This document shows, in pieces, positions 19,751 through 28,189 of a DNA stretch of 40,139 nucleotides. The stretch's first letter is position 1. Every line of letters starts with the position of its first letter. Source of the DNA: an uncultured Clostridium sp. GTDB taxonomy: Bacteria > Bacillota > Clostridia > TANB77 > CAG-508. Below the pieces are notes generated by a model. The model worked only from the letters and a program-made list of their open reading frames with translations, had not been told where the DNA came from and did not search any database. A program made the position numbers and the translations under genes. The stretch lies in assembly GCA_946497585.1 (NCBI GenBank), contig CAMMLF010000002.1:1-40139 (forward strand), in the 5' to 3' direction.

Positions 19751-20371
19751 TTATTTTTTATTAGCATATTTTGCTACAATAGCTTCAATACCTGTGAAAG
19801 TATTTTTACGACTATTGATTAAAGCATAGTTAGATTCTTCAATCTTTTCTTCATTGCTTTGTTTATCTAATAAACAAACTGCAATGTCTTTCTTAAGTTC
19901 AACAGCAGAGTTATAATCTTCGATTTTATTTCTAAAATCAGCGATTTCTTCTTCTGTTAACTTATTAGAATAAGTATTTAAAACTTCTTCTTTTTCCTCG
20001 TTAACTTTTGCTTTTTTATATTCTCTTAATTCTTTTAATTCAGCTTCTAAAGTAGCAATAGTTTTATCCTTTTCAGCTAAAGCAGAATTGAAATCAACTT
20101 CTTCTTTTTCTTCCTCTTCTTCTTCAGGCTCATCAGTTTCTTCTGACTCTTCTTCTTCATTTTCTTCTTCTTGTTCTGGTTCTTCTTGTTCTTCTTCTTT
20201 TTCTTCTTCGTCAGTTTCTTCTTCTTCACCTTCTTCAGAAGATTCATCTTTAACTTCTTCAGTTTCTGAAGGTTTGTTTTCTTCTTCTTTAACTTCTTCT
20301 TCTTGGTCTTTAACTTCTTCTTCTACTGAATCGTTATCTAAGTCTTGAGGTTTTAATTTTTCATCTTCCAT
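19751..20371 (-). CDS. Nested in-frame scaffold protein (internal start)
   Basis: 206 aa read in the frame of the protease gene from the ATG at 20,371. Directly upstream, inside codons for TGGQ, sits AGGAGGT at 6-nt spacing, a full-strength ribosome binding site. The product starts MEDEKLKPQDL and contains only the Glu-rich segment, coiled coil and C-terminal helix. This mirrors the known nested scaffold of lambda (gpC/Nu3), in which a protease-scaffold fusion and free scaffold share a C-terminus. Expression is inferred from the ribosome binding site. Confidence 0.75.
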   Translation of the reverse strand: MEDEKLKPQDLDNDSVEEEVKDQEEEVKEEENKPSETEEVKDESSEEGEEEETDEEEKEEEQEEPEQEEENEEEESEETDEPEEEEEEKEEVDFNSALAEKDKTIATLEAELKELREYKKAKVNEEKEEVLNTYSNKLTEEEIADFRNKIEDYNSAVELKKDIAVCLLDKQSNEEKIEESNYALINSRKNTFTGIEAIVAKYANKK

Positions 20372-21034
20372 TTCTTGACCTCCTGTTGGATTTTCTTCTG
20401 CACTGTCTATTGTTGATTTATATAAGCTGAACATTTCCTTCAAATCTTTTGAAATACTAGCGTTATTTTCTTGTTGATGTAATTCATAAAAAGATGACCC
20501 CTCAAAACAAGGTTCATATTCTTCTCCTAGAACACATAAACCAAAGAATTCAGCATTAGTGAATTCAAAATAATATTCGTCGTCATGCTCAACCCATTCA
20601 CCTTCAACAGTATCTGGATTTAATTCCATAGAATGACTCTTACCAACTATCTTTGAGGCTATAGGATAGCGGCCGGTCCATAAAATTATATCTGTGCAGG
20701 CATATGTTCTATAAACGCCATCTGGGTCTAAAAACATTTCCCATTTAAAGTTCATTTCTTCTGGTACGAAACCATAAGCACGATTGCTTTCTGGTGAAAC
20801 GTGTCCTAAGAAATCATCTTTATCACTGTCATAATATCCAACTACTGGTGTGCCAGGTAATGTAGATATTAATTTTTCAGCGATTTCTTCATTGATATAA
20901 GAACCATTTCTGTTCATTCCTTTGTAAAAAATCTTTAATCTCGCTTTTGATAAAGCAGAATTGTTTAAAGGAACTAAATTACCATAAACAGTTGCAACAA
21001 AATTTGTAGGAGTAGACTTTTGATTTTCCATCAT
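19751..21034 (-). CDS. Prohead maturation protease with fused acidic scaffold
   Basis: 427 aa. The ATG-ATG start follows AGGAGGAAGT. Residues 1-200 form a protease-like domain: KARLKIFYKGMNRNGSYI, then DDFLGHVS (H78, candidate catalytic His) and GKSHSMELNP (S133/S135, candidate nucleophile), then FEFTNAEFFGLCVLGEEYEPCF. Residues about 225-320 are extremely Glu-rich, followed by a coiled coil (ALAEKDKTIATLEAELKELREYK) and a helical C-terminus, the usual scaffold design. An internal ATG at residue 222 has its own perfect Shine-Dalgarno, so a separate scaffold is probably made from the same frame. Self-cleavage and scaffold removal during head maturation are inferred from the family. Confidence 0.8.
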   Translation of the reverse strand: MMENQKSTPTNFVATVYGNLVPLNNSALSKARLKIFYKGMNRNGSYINEEIAEKLISTLPGTPVVGYYDSDKDDFLGHVSPESNRAYGFVPEEMNFKWEMFLDPDGVYRTYACTDIILWTGRYPIASKIVGKSHSMELNPDTVEGEWVEHDDEYYFEFTNAEFFGLCVLGEEYEPCFEGSSFYELHQQENNASISKDLKEMFSLYKSTIDSAEENPTGGQEMEDEKLKPQDLDNDSVEEEVKDQEEEVKEEENKPSETEEVKDESSEEGEEEETDEEEKEEEQEEPEQEEENEEEESEETDEPEEEEEEKEEVDFNSALAEKDKTIATLEAELKELREYKKAKVNEEKEEVLNTYSNKLTEEEIADFRNKIEDYNSAVELKKDIAVCLLDKQSNEEKIEESNYALINSRKNTFTGIEAIVAKYANKK

Positions 21035-21043
21035 ACTTCCTCC

Positions 21044-22660
21044 TTATTTTGATTCTTCGTTTTGACGGGTTTTATCGGATTTCTCCATCCCATCTTTTTT
21101 TGGTGCGCCACCTTTATCATCAGTAGCGTTACTGTCTTTGTTTTTGTCTCCTTTAGCTTCTTCTTGAACGTCTTTTCCACTAGTTGTATGAGAAGATTGT
21201 AAAGGTATCATTGTTTCAGCTAAGTTCAAGTACTCGTTTTCTAAAGTAATTAAACTTAATAAGTTACTTTGTTTTATACCTGAAGCTACACCGGCCATAA
21301 TTTTACTATAACCATATTGTGCACCTTTCAAATACAAATCAAACATTTCCTCTCGATTATAATGTGTTATTGGCATTATAGAAACTTCAAGAAAAAATTT
21401 CTTGTTAGGAAATTTTCTATTTGCGTGATATGTTAAGAATGTCGCAAATGGTTTTGACATATCTAAAGCTAAAGCCATATCAACTTTTTGAGAATAATCT
21501 AAAGCCGTTGTTCCATCAGAAGCAAATAAGTTTTTACTAACTCCCGCCTCATTATAGAAAGAACGTTCCATTTTCTCTAAATTATCTCTGTTGGCTTGCG
21601 CGCTATCTTGAACGTCTAACATTTCTGTTTCCGCCATTGTTGTAAATACGTCAACATCTGGATTGTTTCTTAACATTTTTACTGCGGCCTTATGAATTTC
21701 GTTAGCTTCTTCTAAAGAGAATAAAAGCTCGCCTTGGTCATTCATAGGTATTGTTTGTAACAAGATTTTCTTTAATTCTTGTTTATCTAAAGATTTTTCA
21801 ATTCCTTTATATTCATTTAAATCTTCAATAGATTCAATAACAGTAGTAAAGAAAGGTTTTGTATCTTTATAATAGAAAACAATTCCTAATGAGTCCGGTA
21901 TAATTAACCAGCGGCCTTCTTCTAAACTATTTTTGTCTTTTAAGTAAGTTTTTCCAGTTTTTCTATCTATTGTAGTAGCTCTATCAAAATATTTTTTATA
22001 ATTTTTAACTACATACTTAGGATATAAATTTAACTCATCAACATTTGTAACGGCTTCGCGCCCTTTAATTTGAACAAAGTAAGTTAAATCAAATTCTAAA
22101 ACTGGCATATCATTTGCAGACTTATATCTAGTTCTACAATAATTAGGGTCTAAATCTTGAAAAATATATTTATTATTAGGACATTCTTTAAAAAATCCAT
22201 AATAAACTCCATCAACCAACATTGTAGACATAATTCTTGAAAATTCTTTTTCAATGTTTAAAGAGTCAATAAAATAACTTGCATCAGTAAGACCATTAAT
22301 AAGTTTGTTTTTCTCAGGTTTTTTACTTGCACTAATTTTAGGAACTACTAAAATGTCATAAGTAAGCATATTAGACATATACATAATTAGTCTTCTATAT
22401 AAACCACTTAAATTCCAATAGTCTCTTGATAATTGTCTTAACTCTTGCTCATTATCGCGCATTAAAATTTGGTCAATTTCTTCTGAAGTTCTTCTTTCTT
22501 TTGTTCCATAAGTTTTTCTTCCATACTTATTATAATTATTCAAACTTATAGAAGCAATATCTTCAAGTCCCTTTTTAAAATTTGTAAAATCACGAACTTG
22601 TAAATGTTTTTCTGGCTTTACACTGTTAATAACTTTTAAAACGTCTTTACCAGTTATCAC
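21044..22660 (-). CDS. Portal protein
   Basis: 538 aa with a GTG start (GTG ATA ACT GGT) behind AGGAGGTGG, two nt after the terminase stop. It has a long N-terminal alpha/beta wing (ELRQLSRDYWNLSGLYRRLIMYMSNM), a central strand domain (EFDLTYFVQI, RWLIIPDSLGIVFYY), and a helical crown/stem segment with SFYNEAGVSKNLFASDGTTALDYS. That last motif resembles the late portal segment of many siphophages. The Lys/Asp/Glu/Gly-rich tail after residue 480 is disordered. Position between large terminase and protease supports the call. The dodecameric portal is the DNA entry point and motor docking site. Confidence 0.85.
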   Translation of the reverse strand: MITGKDVLKVINSVKPEKHLQVRDFTNFKKGLEDIASISLNNYNKYGRKTYGTKERRTSEEIDQILMRDNEQELRQLSRDYWNLSGLYRRLIMYMSNMLTYDILVVPKISASKKPEKNKLINGLTDASYFIDSLNIEKEFSRIMSTMLVDGVYYGFFKECPNNKYIFQDLDPNYCRTRYKSANDMPVLEFDLTYFVQIKGREAVTNVDELNLYPKYVVKNYKKYFDRATTIDRKTGKTYLKDKNSLEEGRWLIIPDSLGIVFYYKDTKPFFTTVIESIEDLNEYKGIEKSLDKQELKKILLQTIPMNDQGELLFSLEEANEIHKAAVKMLRNNPDVDVFTTMAETEMLDVQDSAQANRDNLEKMERSFYNEAGVSKNLFASDGTTALDYSQKVDMALALDMSKPFATFLTYHANRKFPNKKFFLEVSIMPITHYNREEMFDLYLKGAQYGYSKIMAGVASGIKQSNLLSLITLENEYLNLAETMIPLQSSHTTSGKDVQEEAKGDKNKDSNATDDKGGAPKKDGMEKSDKTRQNEESK

Positions 22661-22662
22661 TT

Positions 22663-24456
22663 TTATCTTCCACCTCCTCGCGCTGAAAATTGCATAAATT
22701 TACTTAAATCTCTTTTTGCTCTGGCTTTCTTCTTAATATATTTTGTTTCATAATCTTTGATACGATATAAACCATATTCAAAAGCACTAAATTTATCTTT
22801 ACTCATTGTCGTATTAATTCTTTCCAATGTTAAATTATTTTGATTGATACTCCCATCTTTAATTCTCATATTTAAAATTTCCTCAATTAAAATTGTTTGT
22901 AAAGTATAAGGTCTCAATTTTCTAATACGTGCTTCAATAGGCATATTCATACCCTTCTTTGTAGCTAACAATCTATTTTTCGCATCTTGTTCTCTAATTA
23001 GAAAATGTACTTTTCCACTAACAAGTTCTGAAAAACAAATACTGTTGATAACTCCCTGCGAATTTACACCAGAACCTCCAGTCGCTTTCATAACATAAAT
23101 TATTTTTTGACAATCTCTTGGTTGCTTATTCAAATAATCTTCGTCATTGAAAGAACCATAAGGTGGATAAACCATACCACTAATATCGTGTTTACTATAT
23201 TGTATCATATAATCCATCAAACCAACACCTAGACCGTTACCATCTATTACAACCTCTTTTGGTTGATATGCTTCAATCATTTCTTTAATTCTTGCGGCTT
23301 GATGCTCAAAATGAAGTTTTTCTGGCAAAACTTCTAAATTAACTAATTTTTTTGTAAATCCATTCATACTTGGTAAAACCTTGAAAACACATATTGTAGT
23401 TTCTGCACGAAGTCTCGCTACGTCTATACTTAATATGTAAAATTGTTCATGATTGTATCCAAGTTTTTGAGGATTGTCATTTCTTTTAAATTCTGTATTA
23501 ACTATAACTCTATGTCGAGAAATAGTATCAAAGCTAATCCAGCTATCTGAATTTCCTCCGGTCCATATACTCATATACTCACGAGCAAAGTCATCTTCTT
23601 TAAATGTTCCACTCATTTTTAACTCATTTACATAAGTTTTGGGAATAAGTCCGGCCATTACTGGTATTCTATAATCACAGCCCCATATAAACGCTTGGTC
23701 TGGTGAAATTACAGAATTTATCATTAATTCCTTCATTCTCTCATAAGCATATGAATTTTTACTTCCTGCGGAAGTAATATAAATTTGCGCTTGATGTGGT
23801 TCTCTATCATTTAATGTTCCCCTTACTGTTCTTCTATTAACGTTCATAAGAGGCAAAACAATAGCATTTAACATATCTCCATCATGGTCACGAACCTCGT
23901 CTATAATTCCAGCGTGTCTACGACCACCACGTTGTGCATTTTGTGCGGCTACAATATCAAATACAGAACCGTTTCTAAAAGTTAAACGAACCATATCTGC
24001 CGTAAAGTTTTTTGTTATAATTTCTTTTTCCAAAAGAGGAAAGTTATCCCAAATTTCGGTTACTTTCTCTATTGCAATTTTAGTTCCTTGTTCCTTACCT
24101 GGCGCGCAAATGAAAACTTTTGAACGTGGTAAGAACATACATCTTAAATATAAGGCTAGAATTGATAGGAATGATTTTGCGAATGCTCTGGGCGCCGTAC
24201 AATAATGGTAACGATAACGCATACAGGCTCTTAAAAATATTCTTTGGTACGGAAATAAGCTAAAGTTTGAGTCTTTTGGAGTTATCATATCAATAAATAA
24301 GTCCGGATAAACTGTAAAGAAATTAATATAACTTGTATATAAGTCATAATATTGGTCAATACGGTCTTCAGTTAGAATTACCCCCTTATCAACTTTTATT
24401 CCTTCACGAGTATCAGGTTGGTCTATTACTTTTACTGTATTAACTTCTAAACTCAT
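22663..24456 (-). CDS. Terminase large subunit
   Basis: 597 aa; its ATG overlaps the preceding stop (ATGA), so translation is coupled. The ATPase domain shows a divergent Walker A, APRAFAKS at 88-95, a Walker B, AGIIDE at 182-187, and a coupling motif, ITSAGS at 227-232. The C-terminal RNase H-like nuclease has SIDVARL (D345), VVIDGNGLG (D405) and a third acidic residue near D554 (SKDKFSAFEYGL). This is the packaging motor that translocates and cuts DNA at the portal. All key residues are present, so the enzyme looks intact. The Walker A lacks the usual GxGKS glycine, which is common in terminases. Confidence 0.95.
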   Translation of the reverse strand: MSLEVNTVKVIDQPDTREGIKVDKGVILTEDRIDQYYDLYTSYINFFTVYPDLFIDMITPKDSNFSLFPYQRIFLRACMRYRYHYCTAPRAFAKSFLSILALYLRCMFLPRSKVFICAPGKEQGTKIAIEKVTEIWDNFPLLEKEIITKNFTADMVRLTFRNGSVFDIVAAQNAQRGGRRHAGIIDEVRDHDGDMLNAIVLPLMNVNRRTVRGTLNDREPHQAQIYITSAGSKNSYAYERMKELMINSVISPDQAFIWGCDYRIPVMAGLIPKTYVNELKMSGTFKEDDFAREYMSIWTGGNSDSWISFDTISRHRVIVNTEFKRNDNPQKLGYNHEQFYILSIDVARLRAETTICVFKVLPSMNGFTKKLVNLEVLPEKLHFEHQAARIKEMIEAYQPKEVVIDGNGLGVGLMDYMIQYSKHDISGMVYPPYGSFNDEDYLNKQPRDCQKIIYVMKATGGSGVNSQGVINSICFSELVSGKVHFLIREQDAKNRLLATKKGMNMPIEARIRKLRPYTLQTILIEEILNMRIKDGSINQNNLTLERINTTMSKDKFSAFEYGLYRIKDYETKYIKKKARAKRDLSKFMQFSARGGGR

Positions 24457-25481
24457 TCTTCATCCACCTCAAACTCTTCATTAAATTCATCAGCTAAATC
24501 ATCCTCAATAGTAATACGATTATATTCTTCTTCCTCATCACTATAATCGTTTTCTAACCTATTCATATTTTGTATTGCATCTAATTTTTCATTCAGTTCT
24601 TCCGCAATATTAGTTTCTCCAACAACAATTCTTCTTACATATTTTTGCAAGTTCATCATAACTTTATCAACCTCATCACGAGGAACCCAATCATAAAACT
24701 TATTATTAAATCCTCTTTTTTCTAAAAACGCGCATAATTCTCCAACAGAATCAAAGTCTCCAGCGTTTTTAGCTGATTTTGGTGTAAAGTCTGCTGATTT
24801 TGCAAGTTGGTCATAAGCACTGATTAAGGCTTTTATATCTGAACCCTTTTGTTCGCTATCCCAAATTGCGTTTTCAATTTGATAAGACAACATACACATT
24901 TTCTTTGCATTATCTCTCTGAATTGCAGTAGTAATAGATTGTGTTTTATCTATATCTTCGTATAAGGCTTCAAATCTAAGAAGTTGGTCTTCTGTAAAAG
25001 AGTTACCCCATTTTTCTTTTAGTTCTTTTAAATCCTCCACGCGCATAATTCCTACCTTTTCGCGCTCTTTACCTTCTTTAAAAGTTTGTACCCATTCATC
25101 ATGAACTGGTTTCCAATCAATAGTCTCGTATTGTTTAGTCCAGTTTTGACTAGCGTAAATTTTAAAAGCATTATAACCGTTGTTTCGCGCGGCCGCAATC
25201 CAATCATTCACATTGAATGGTATATCTGCATATTGACAGAATTTGTCTGCTTTTTGCAAATCAGTACAATCTCCTAAATATTTACTTAAACATTCATTAC
25301 AAATATCTAAATAACCATCAGGGAAAAACCAAGAATTACTATTTAAAAACATATCTTGATTGTAATAGTTGTCGCATTTTCTACAGTTCTTCCCTACAAT
25401 TCGAGGAGTTTTTCTAACCTTAATTGGTTCAACTCTATATTGATTTGGTCCTTCTAATAACTCATCAAAACTGTTATCCAT
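24453..25481 (-). CDS. Zinc-ribbon protein, candidate terminase small subunit
   Basis: 342 aa. The ATG behind AGGAGGGAAAGAAAA is preferred; the longer frame has no Shine-Dalgarno. It overlaps the preceding gene by 8 nt and the large terminase by 4 nt. The N-terminus holds a zinc ribbon with C33, C36, C61 and C64 around NSWFFPDGYLD. The middle is helical (VEDLKELKEKWGNSFTEDQL), with an AIQRDNAKKMCMLSYQIENA helix, and the tail is strongly acidic. Its position directly upstream of the large terminase, with coupled translation, suggests a small terminase subunit or motor partner that recognises phage DNA. Confidence 0.6.
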   Translation of the reverse strand: MDNSFDELLEGPNQYRVEPIKVRKTPRIVGKNCRKCDNYYNQDMFLNSNSWFFPDGYLDICNECLSKYLGDCTDLQKADKFCQYADIPFNVNDWIAAARNNGYNAFKIYASQNWTKQYETIDWKPVHDEWVQTFKEGKEREKVGIMRVEDLKELKEKWGNSFTEDQLLRFEALYEDIDKTQSITTAIQRDNAKKMCMLSYQIENAIWDSEQKGSDIKALISAYDQLAKSADFTPKSAKNAGDFDSVGELCAFLEKRGFNNKFYDWVPRDEVDKVMMNLQKYVRRIVVGETNIAEELNEKLDAIQNMNRLENDYSDEEEEYNRITIEDDLADEFNEEFEVDEE

Positions 25482-26751
25482 TTTTCTTTCCCTCCTCTTT
25501 TTTCTTATCTCTAATCTTCTTATCACACATTTTACATCTCGCCGCAAGTCCATCTTTTGAGTTTTGTTTTTTAATAAAGTTGCGTGAGTCTCTTAATAAT
25601 TTTGTACCACAAGTAGAACAAACTTTAAACTTTTCAGGTTGGTTGCGATAAATGTAGTTGTCACGAGAAAGTTGAGCGGCTTTTGCAATTTTGTCGCAAA
25701 TCATTTGTTTGTAAATAGTGCTAATATAATTGTCTGAATATGCTAATCCAAATTTCTCTTGTAATTCCTCCCTAATTTGTTCGTTAGTTGCCTTATCAAT
25801 CTTCCTAATAAGAATATGACGGCGCGCCTCCGATAAGTTGGCTTGTTCTATATAATCTTCTAACTCCCAAATTAGGAATTTTAGGTCACAATTTAAGTTT
25901 TCGTCACAAGACTGGACTAAAGTAGAGTAAAGTTCTAAAAACTCATAAACGTGCTTTGAATTGGTAAAGTCAATAGTATTCTGACTAACTTCTACCCACT
26001 GCCAATTTAAATTTGGATTTGCACTAACAATGTAGTTTGCAATTTCTTGTTGTTCGCGCGCATACCATTCAGGACCGAAATCACGTTTGTAATGTTCTGC
26101 TCTATAACATTTGTATACAAATTCTTGCTGATAGTCCCTCACATATCCGGTGTCAGAAGAAAGGTTGGCAGGAATAGGGCCACTTAGGTGGTAGCCTTTA
26201 CATTTAATTGTAGTATCCTCTGAGTCTTTTAATGCAAATTGTTCTTTCCTTAGTTGAATAAGTAAGTGGTTCTTTTTGTAGAAGTCTAACCCAAGTTGCT
26301 TCTTATCTTTATACTCCTTAACTTGCGCCGCAAGCTTATCAATTGCGTTCCATAAGTCTTGCATACCGGGTATATCCTTATCCTTCTCCCTATCAATTGT
26401 AGGTTTGTATTTTTTGTAACAATTCTTCTGAATTGGTTGGAAGTCAACTTCTTTTGTGTTTGGGTCTTCCAACAAACTATCTAAACTCTCCATTTCTTTT
26501 TTCTTATACGAACTATATTTCGTCTCAATTTGGACTTCTTTTTTTTGAACAAAGTTTTTGTCGGTTTTTGGGTCTTTGCCATACAAAATGTAGTTGGCGG
26601 CGGCTTCAAGTTCTTTTTTAGTTGAGTCTTCGTTATAGTGCTCTTTGGCTAGTTGCTCTAACTCAGGGGTAAATAGGGAACGAACGAAGTCGGCGCGGTC
26701 AGCATTAGAATAAATGTCGTAGTTTAGACTTTTGCTAATTCCTAGGTTCAT
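25474..26751 (-). CDS. DNA-binding protein with HTH-like segment and zinc ribbon, packaging module
   Basis: 425 aa, the first large gene of the late unit. The ATG at 26,751 overlaps the stop of a 19-aa leader ORF as ATGA. The segment ATNEQIREELQEKFGLAYSDN at about residue 325 followed by YISTIYKQMICDKIAKAA reads like a helix-turn-helix. The C-terminus has a zinc ribbon, C378, C381, C406 and C409, with DSRNFIKKQNSKDGL between and a basic tail. The ribbon closely resembles that of the next protein (spacing and a DG before the second cysteine pair). It may be the true small terminase or a late transcription factor. I cannot decide from sequence. Confidence 0.6.
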   Translation of the reverse strand: MNLGISKSLNYDIYSNADRADFVRSLFTPELEQLAKEHYNEDSTKKELEAAANYILYGKDPKTDKNFVQKKEVQIETKYSSYKKKEMESLDSLLEDPNTKEVDFQPIQKNCYKKYKPTIDREKDKDIPGMQDLWNAIDKLAAQVKEYKDKKQLGLDFYKKNHLLIQLRKEQFALKDSEDTTIKCKGYHLSGPIPANLSSDTGYVRDYQQEFVYKCYRAEHYKRDFGPEWYAREQQEIANYIVSANPNLNWQWVEVSQNTIDFTNSKHVYEFLELYSTLVQSCDENLNCDLKFLIWELEDYIEQANLSEARRHILIRKIDKATNEQIREELQEKFGLAYSDNYISTIYKQMICDKIAKAAQLSRDNYIYRNQPEKFKVCSTCGTKLLRDSRNFIKKQNSKDGLAARCKMCDKKIRDKKKEEGKKNG

Positions 26752-26807
26752 AGGCGGTTTGCCTCCACATTTATATTCATATTTCTAATTTCAAATTTAA
26801 CTCTCAT
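26748..26807 (-). CDS. 19-aa leader peptide, translationally coupled to the late unit
   Basis: ATG at 26,807 is 6 nt after AAGGAG. The frame encodes MRVKFEIRNMNINVEANRL and stops with TGA inside the ATGA start of the 425-aa gene. The strong Shine-Dalgarno plus stop/start overlap suggests coupling. The next gene's own GGAGG can pair with the GCCT just before its start, so leader translation may open it. Confidence 0.6.
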   Translation of the reverse strand: MRVKFEIRNMNINVEANRL

Positions 26808-26957
26808 ACGTCTCTCCTTTGTTAGTTTTTGATTTTGATTTTAAGTTTAGGTTTTGAGTCTGGGTTGCGCGAATATTAACTTTCAAAAGAAAGAGAATAA
26901 ACGGCGCGGGAACGGTAGAATTTTAGTTTTAAACCTAAAACCAAACTTGTATCTTCT
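26808..26957 (-). promoter_or_regulatory. Long 5' leader of the late transcription unit
   Basis: About 150 nt lie between the predicted start site and the leader ORF. It holds a 20-bp imperfect palindrome at 26,921-26,940 (TTTTAG-N-TTTAAA-N-CTAAAA), and TTTAGGTTT near its 5' end can pair with AAACCTAAA near 26,850, closing a large hairpin around a GC-rich segment. Candidate operator or RNA switch for late expression. Confidence 0.45.
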
Positions 26958-26964
26958 TGTATTA

Positions 26965-26993
26965 AGTATACACCCGGACTATAAAAAAGTCAA
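26965..26993 (-). promoter_or_regulatory. Late-operon promoter (sigma-A type)
   Basis: Minus strand TTGACT, 17-bp spacer, TATACT. It reads toward the structural genes and is divergent to the first early promoter. The first base of the message is predicted near 26,957. Confidence 0.8.
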
Positions 26994-27072
26994 CTATTCG
27001 GCAGGTTAGGAAATCAAGACTTGGAGGGAAGAATTTTTGAAAAATTAGTGTTAAGTTAGTGGAATTTCCAGG

Positions 27073-27096
27073 CGAACACCTGTTCGGTTTACATAA
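27073..27096 (+). repeat. Intergenic repeat element 1
   Basis: Inverted repeat CGAACA-CC-TGTTCG followed by GTTTACATAA (27,087-27,096). It lies in the divergent control region and is the first member of the family bounded by GTTTACATAA. Confidence 0.6.
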
Positions 27097-27099
27097 TGT

Positions 27100-27186
27100 A
27101 TGAAATCCCAAAACTAACCCCGTATCCTTACAGTTTCAAGGGCGTTCGGGCTTTCTATTGAGCCTCTAAGAAAAGAGGCGACACGA
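27100..27186. other. Divergent intergenic stretch
   Basis: No ORF or promoter seen. It contains a stem GCCTCT/AGAGGC around 27,160-27,180 without a T-run. It lies between the two promoter systems and is probably regulatory, but I see no more than that. Confidence 0.4.
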
Positions 27187-27238
27187 CCGAACAAACGTGT
27201 CCCAAACAAACGTTCACTTGCAAGGCAAGTTTACATAA
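27187..27238 (+). repeat. Intergenic repeat element 2
   Basis: Two copies of AACAAACGT (from about 27,190 and 27,206) followed by GTTTACATAA at 27,229-27,238, upstream of the first early promoter. Confidence 0.6.
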
Positions 27239-27320
27239 AGTGTTACCAAATGTAATGAACTTGTAACATAATTGTAACAAAAATGTAATAAAATTTTTTT
27301 AAAAAATTTGTATAAAACTA

Positions 27321-27349
27321 TTGACAAATGTAAATAATAAGTGTATAAT
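27321..27349 (+). promoter_or_regulatory. Early promoter E1
   Basis: TTGACA, 17-bp spacer, TATAAT. Drives the 162-aa gene at 27,385. Confidence 0.85.
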
Positions 27350-27384
27350 AAGTATGTAAGATAAAGAGAAGGGAGAAAAAGAAA

Positions 27385-27873
27385 ATGAATAAATTTCAAA
27401 TAAAAGAATTTAAAGCACAAACAGAAATATACAATAATAGAATATTTTATATGTTACCAACTTGTGCGTGTTTAGTAAAAGCAAATCGTGGAGAATTAAA
27501 AGAATATAGTTTAAGAATAGCACTAACAGGAGAACAGCCATATTACAAAGACAGCTCAAACCACAAGCTAGATAGCGACATCAATGTAGGGGATAAACAT
27601 ATAAGCGTTAAATCAGGAGAAGCAAGTATAGGATTTATGAAAAACGAAAACTTAGAAGAATATATAGACGAATACCTAAAAGCTGATTATAGTAATACTT
27701 ATATGTATGTAACAGATAACTATGAAGTTTACGAAATGAATAAAGAAGAAATGAAAAAGTTTTTACTAGCAAATACTAGAATAAGCAAAACACAAAATAG
27801 AAGAACAAAACAAATAAAGCTAGAAGCAAGACTAAAAAGAGATACAACGATATGTAAATGGTTAGCAAAATAA
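27385..27873 (+). CDS. Possible restriction-endonuclease-like protein (PD-(D/E)XK pattern)
   Basis: 162 aa with the ATG behind GAAGGGAG. The N-terminus MNKFQIKEFKAQTEIY leads into GELKEYSLRIALTG (E38/E40), then KLDSDINVGDKHISVKSG, in which D65 and the S-V-K76 triplet sit at the spacing expected of a PD-(D/E)XK core with a substituted middle acidic residue. The C-terminus is basic and helical, plausible for DNA contact. It is the first early gene, next to the divergent control region, so a host-DNA degradation or defence role is possible. The same E, SD(I/V), SVK(N/S) pattern appears in the 451-aa tail-region protein. Confidence 0.65.
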   Translation: MNKFQIKEFKAQTEIYNNRIFYMLPTCACLVKANRGELKEYSLRIALTGEQPYYKDSSNHKLDSDINVGDKHISVKSGEASIGFMKNENLEEYIDEYLKADYSNTYMYVTDNYEVYEMNKEEMKKFLLANTRISKTQNRRTKQIKLEARLKRDTTICKWLAK

Positions 27874-27884
27874 GCTAACTATTT
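27856..27884 (+). terminator. Weak terminator overlapping a stop codon
   Basis: Stem AAATGGTTAGC/GCTAACTATTT (one G-T pair) with the TAA stop in the loop. Only a short T stretch follows, so termination may be partial. Confidence 0.5.
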
Positions 27885-27896
27885 ACAAAAAAGGTA

Positions 27897-27925
27897 TTGA
27901 CAAAATAAAAAATATATGATAAAAT
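27897..27925 (+). promoter_or_regulatory. Early promoter E2
   Basis: TTGACA, 17-bp spacer, TAAAAT, upstream of the 70-aa membrane protein gene. Confidence 0.7.
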
Positions 27926-27953
27926 AAAGAAAAAAAGAAGGGGATTGATGAAA

Positions 27954-28166
27954 ATGAGAAAAATGAAAAAAAGAGAAAATAAAATAGTAAGAGGAATAAA
28001 AACATTAGTACAAGGAATACTAGGAACAATAATAATATTAGGAGTATTTACAATGTTAGGAATGAGTGTTGAATGGGTTTGTGCAGATAAAGGAAGATTT
28101 ATACTAGCAATATTCATCTTCTCATATATATTATATAGAATATACAAAAATGAGTTTGAAGATTAG
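27954..28166 (+). CDS. Small two-helix membrane protein
   Basis: 70 aa. I chose the ATG at 27,954; a TTG and an ATG lie 9 and 6 nt upstream, but the AGAAGGGGATTGAT block is the extended Shine-Dalgarno seen before other genes here. The basic N-terminus (MRKMKKRENK) is followed by hydrophobic helices at about 18-38 and 48-64 and a short charged tail, so both ends are probably inside. It has its own promoter and terminator. Small early membrane proteins in phages often act in superinfection exclusion or host inhibition; no specific function can be read here. Confidence 0.7.
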   Translation: MRKMKKRENKIVRGIKTLVQGILGTIIILGVFTMLGMSVEWVCADKGRFILAIFIFSYILYRIYKNEFED

Positions 28167-28189
28167 CAAATCTTCAAACTTTTTTCTTT
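28154..28189 (+). terminator. Intrinsic terminator
   Basis: Perfect 11-bp stem GTTTGAAGATT/AATCTTCAAAC, 4-nt loop carrying part of the stop codon, then TTTTTTCTTT. Confidence 0.9.

Noticed and set aside
20088..20348. Plus-strand Ser-rich ORF of 86 codons
   Set aside because: It is the complement of the Glu-rich scaffold segment (GAA/GAG read as TTC/CTC), with no ribosome site.
1485..26751. Alternative genetic code (TGA as Trp or stop recoding)
   Set aside because: Long structural genes read through with the standard code, use TGG for Trp and end at normal stops next to the next ribosome site.
24453..26751. HNH endonucleases
   Set aside because: The cysteine pairs look like zinc ribbons, but no H-N-H motif is visible around them.
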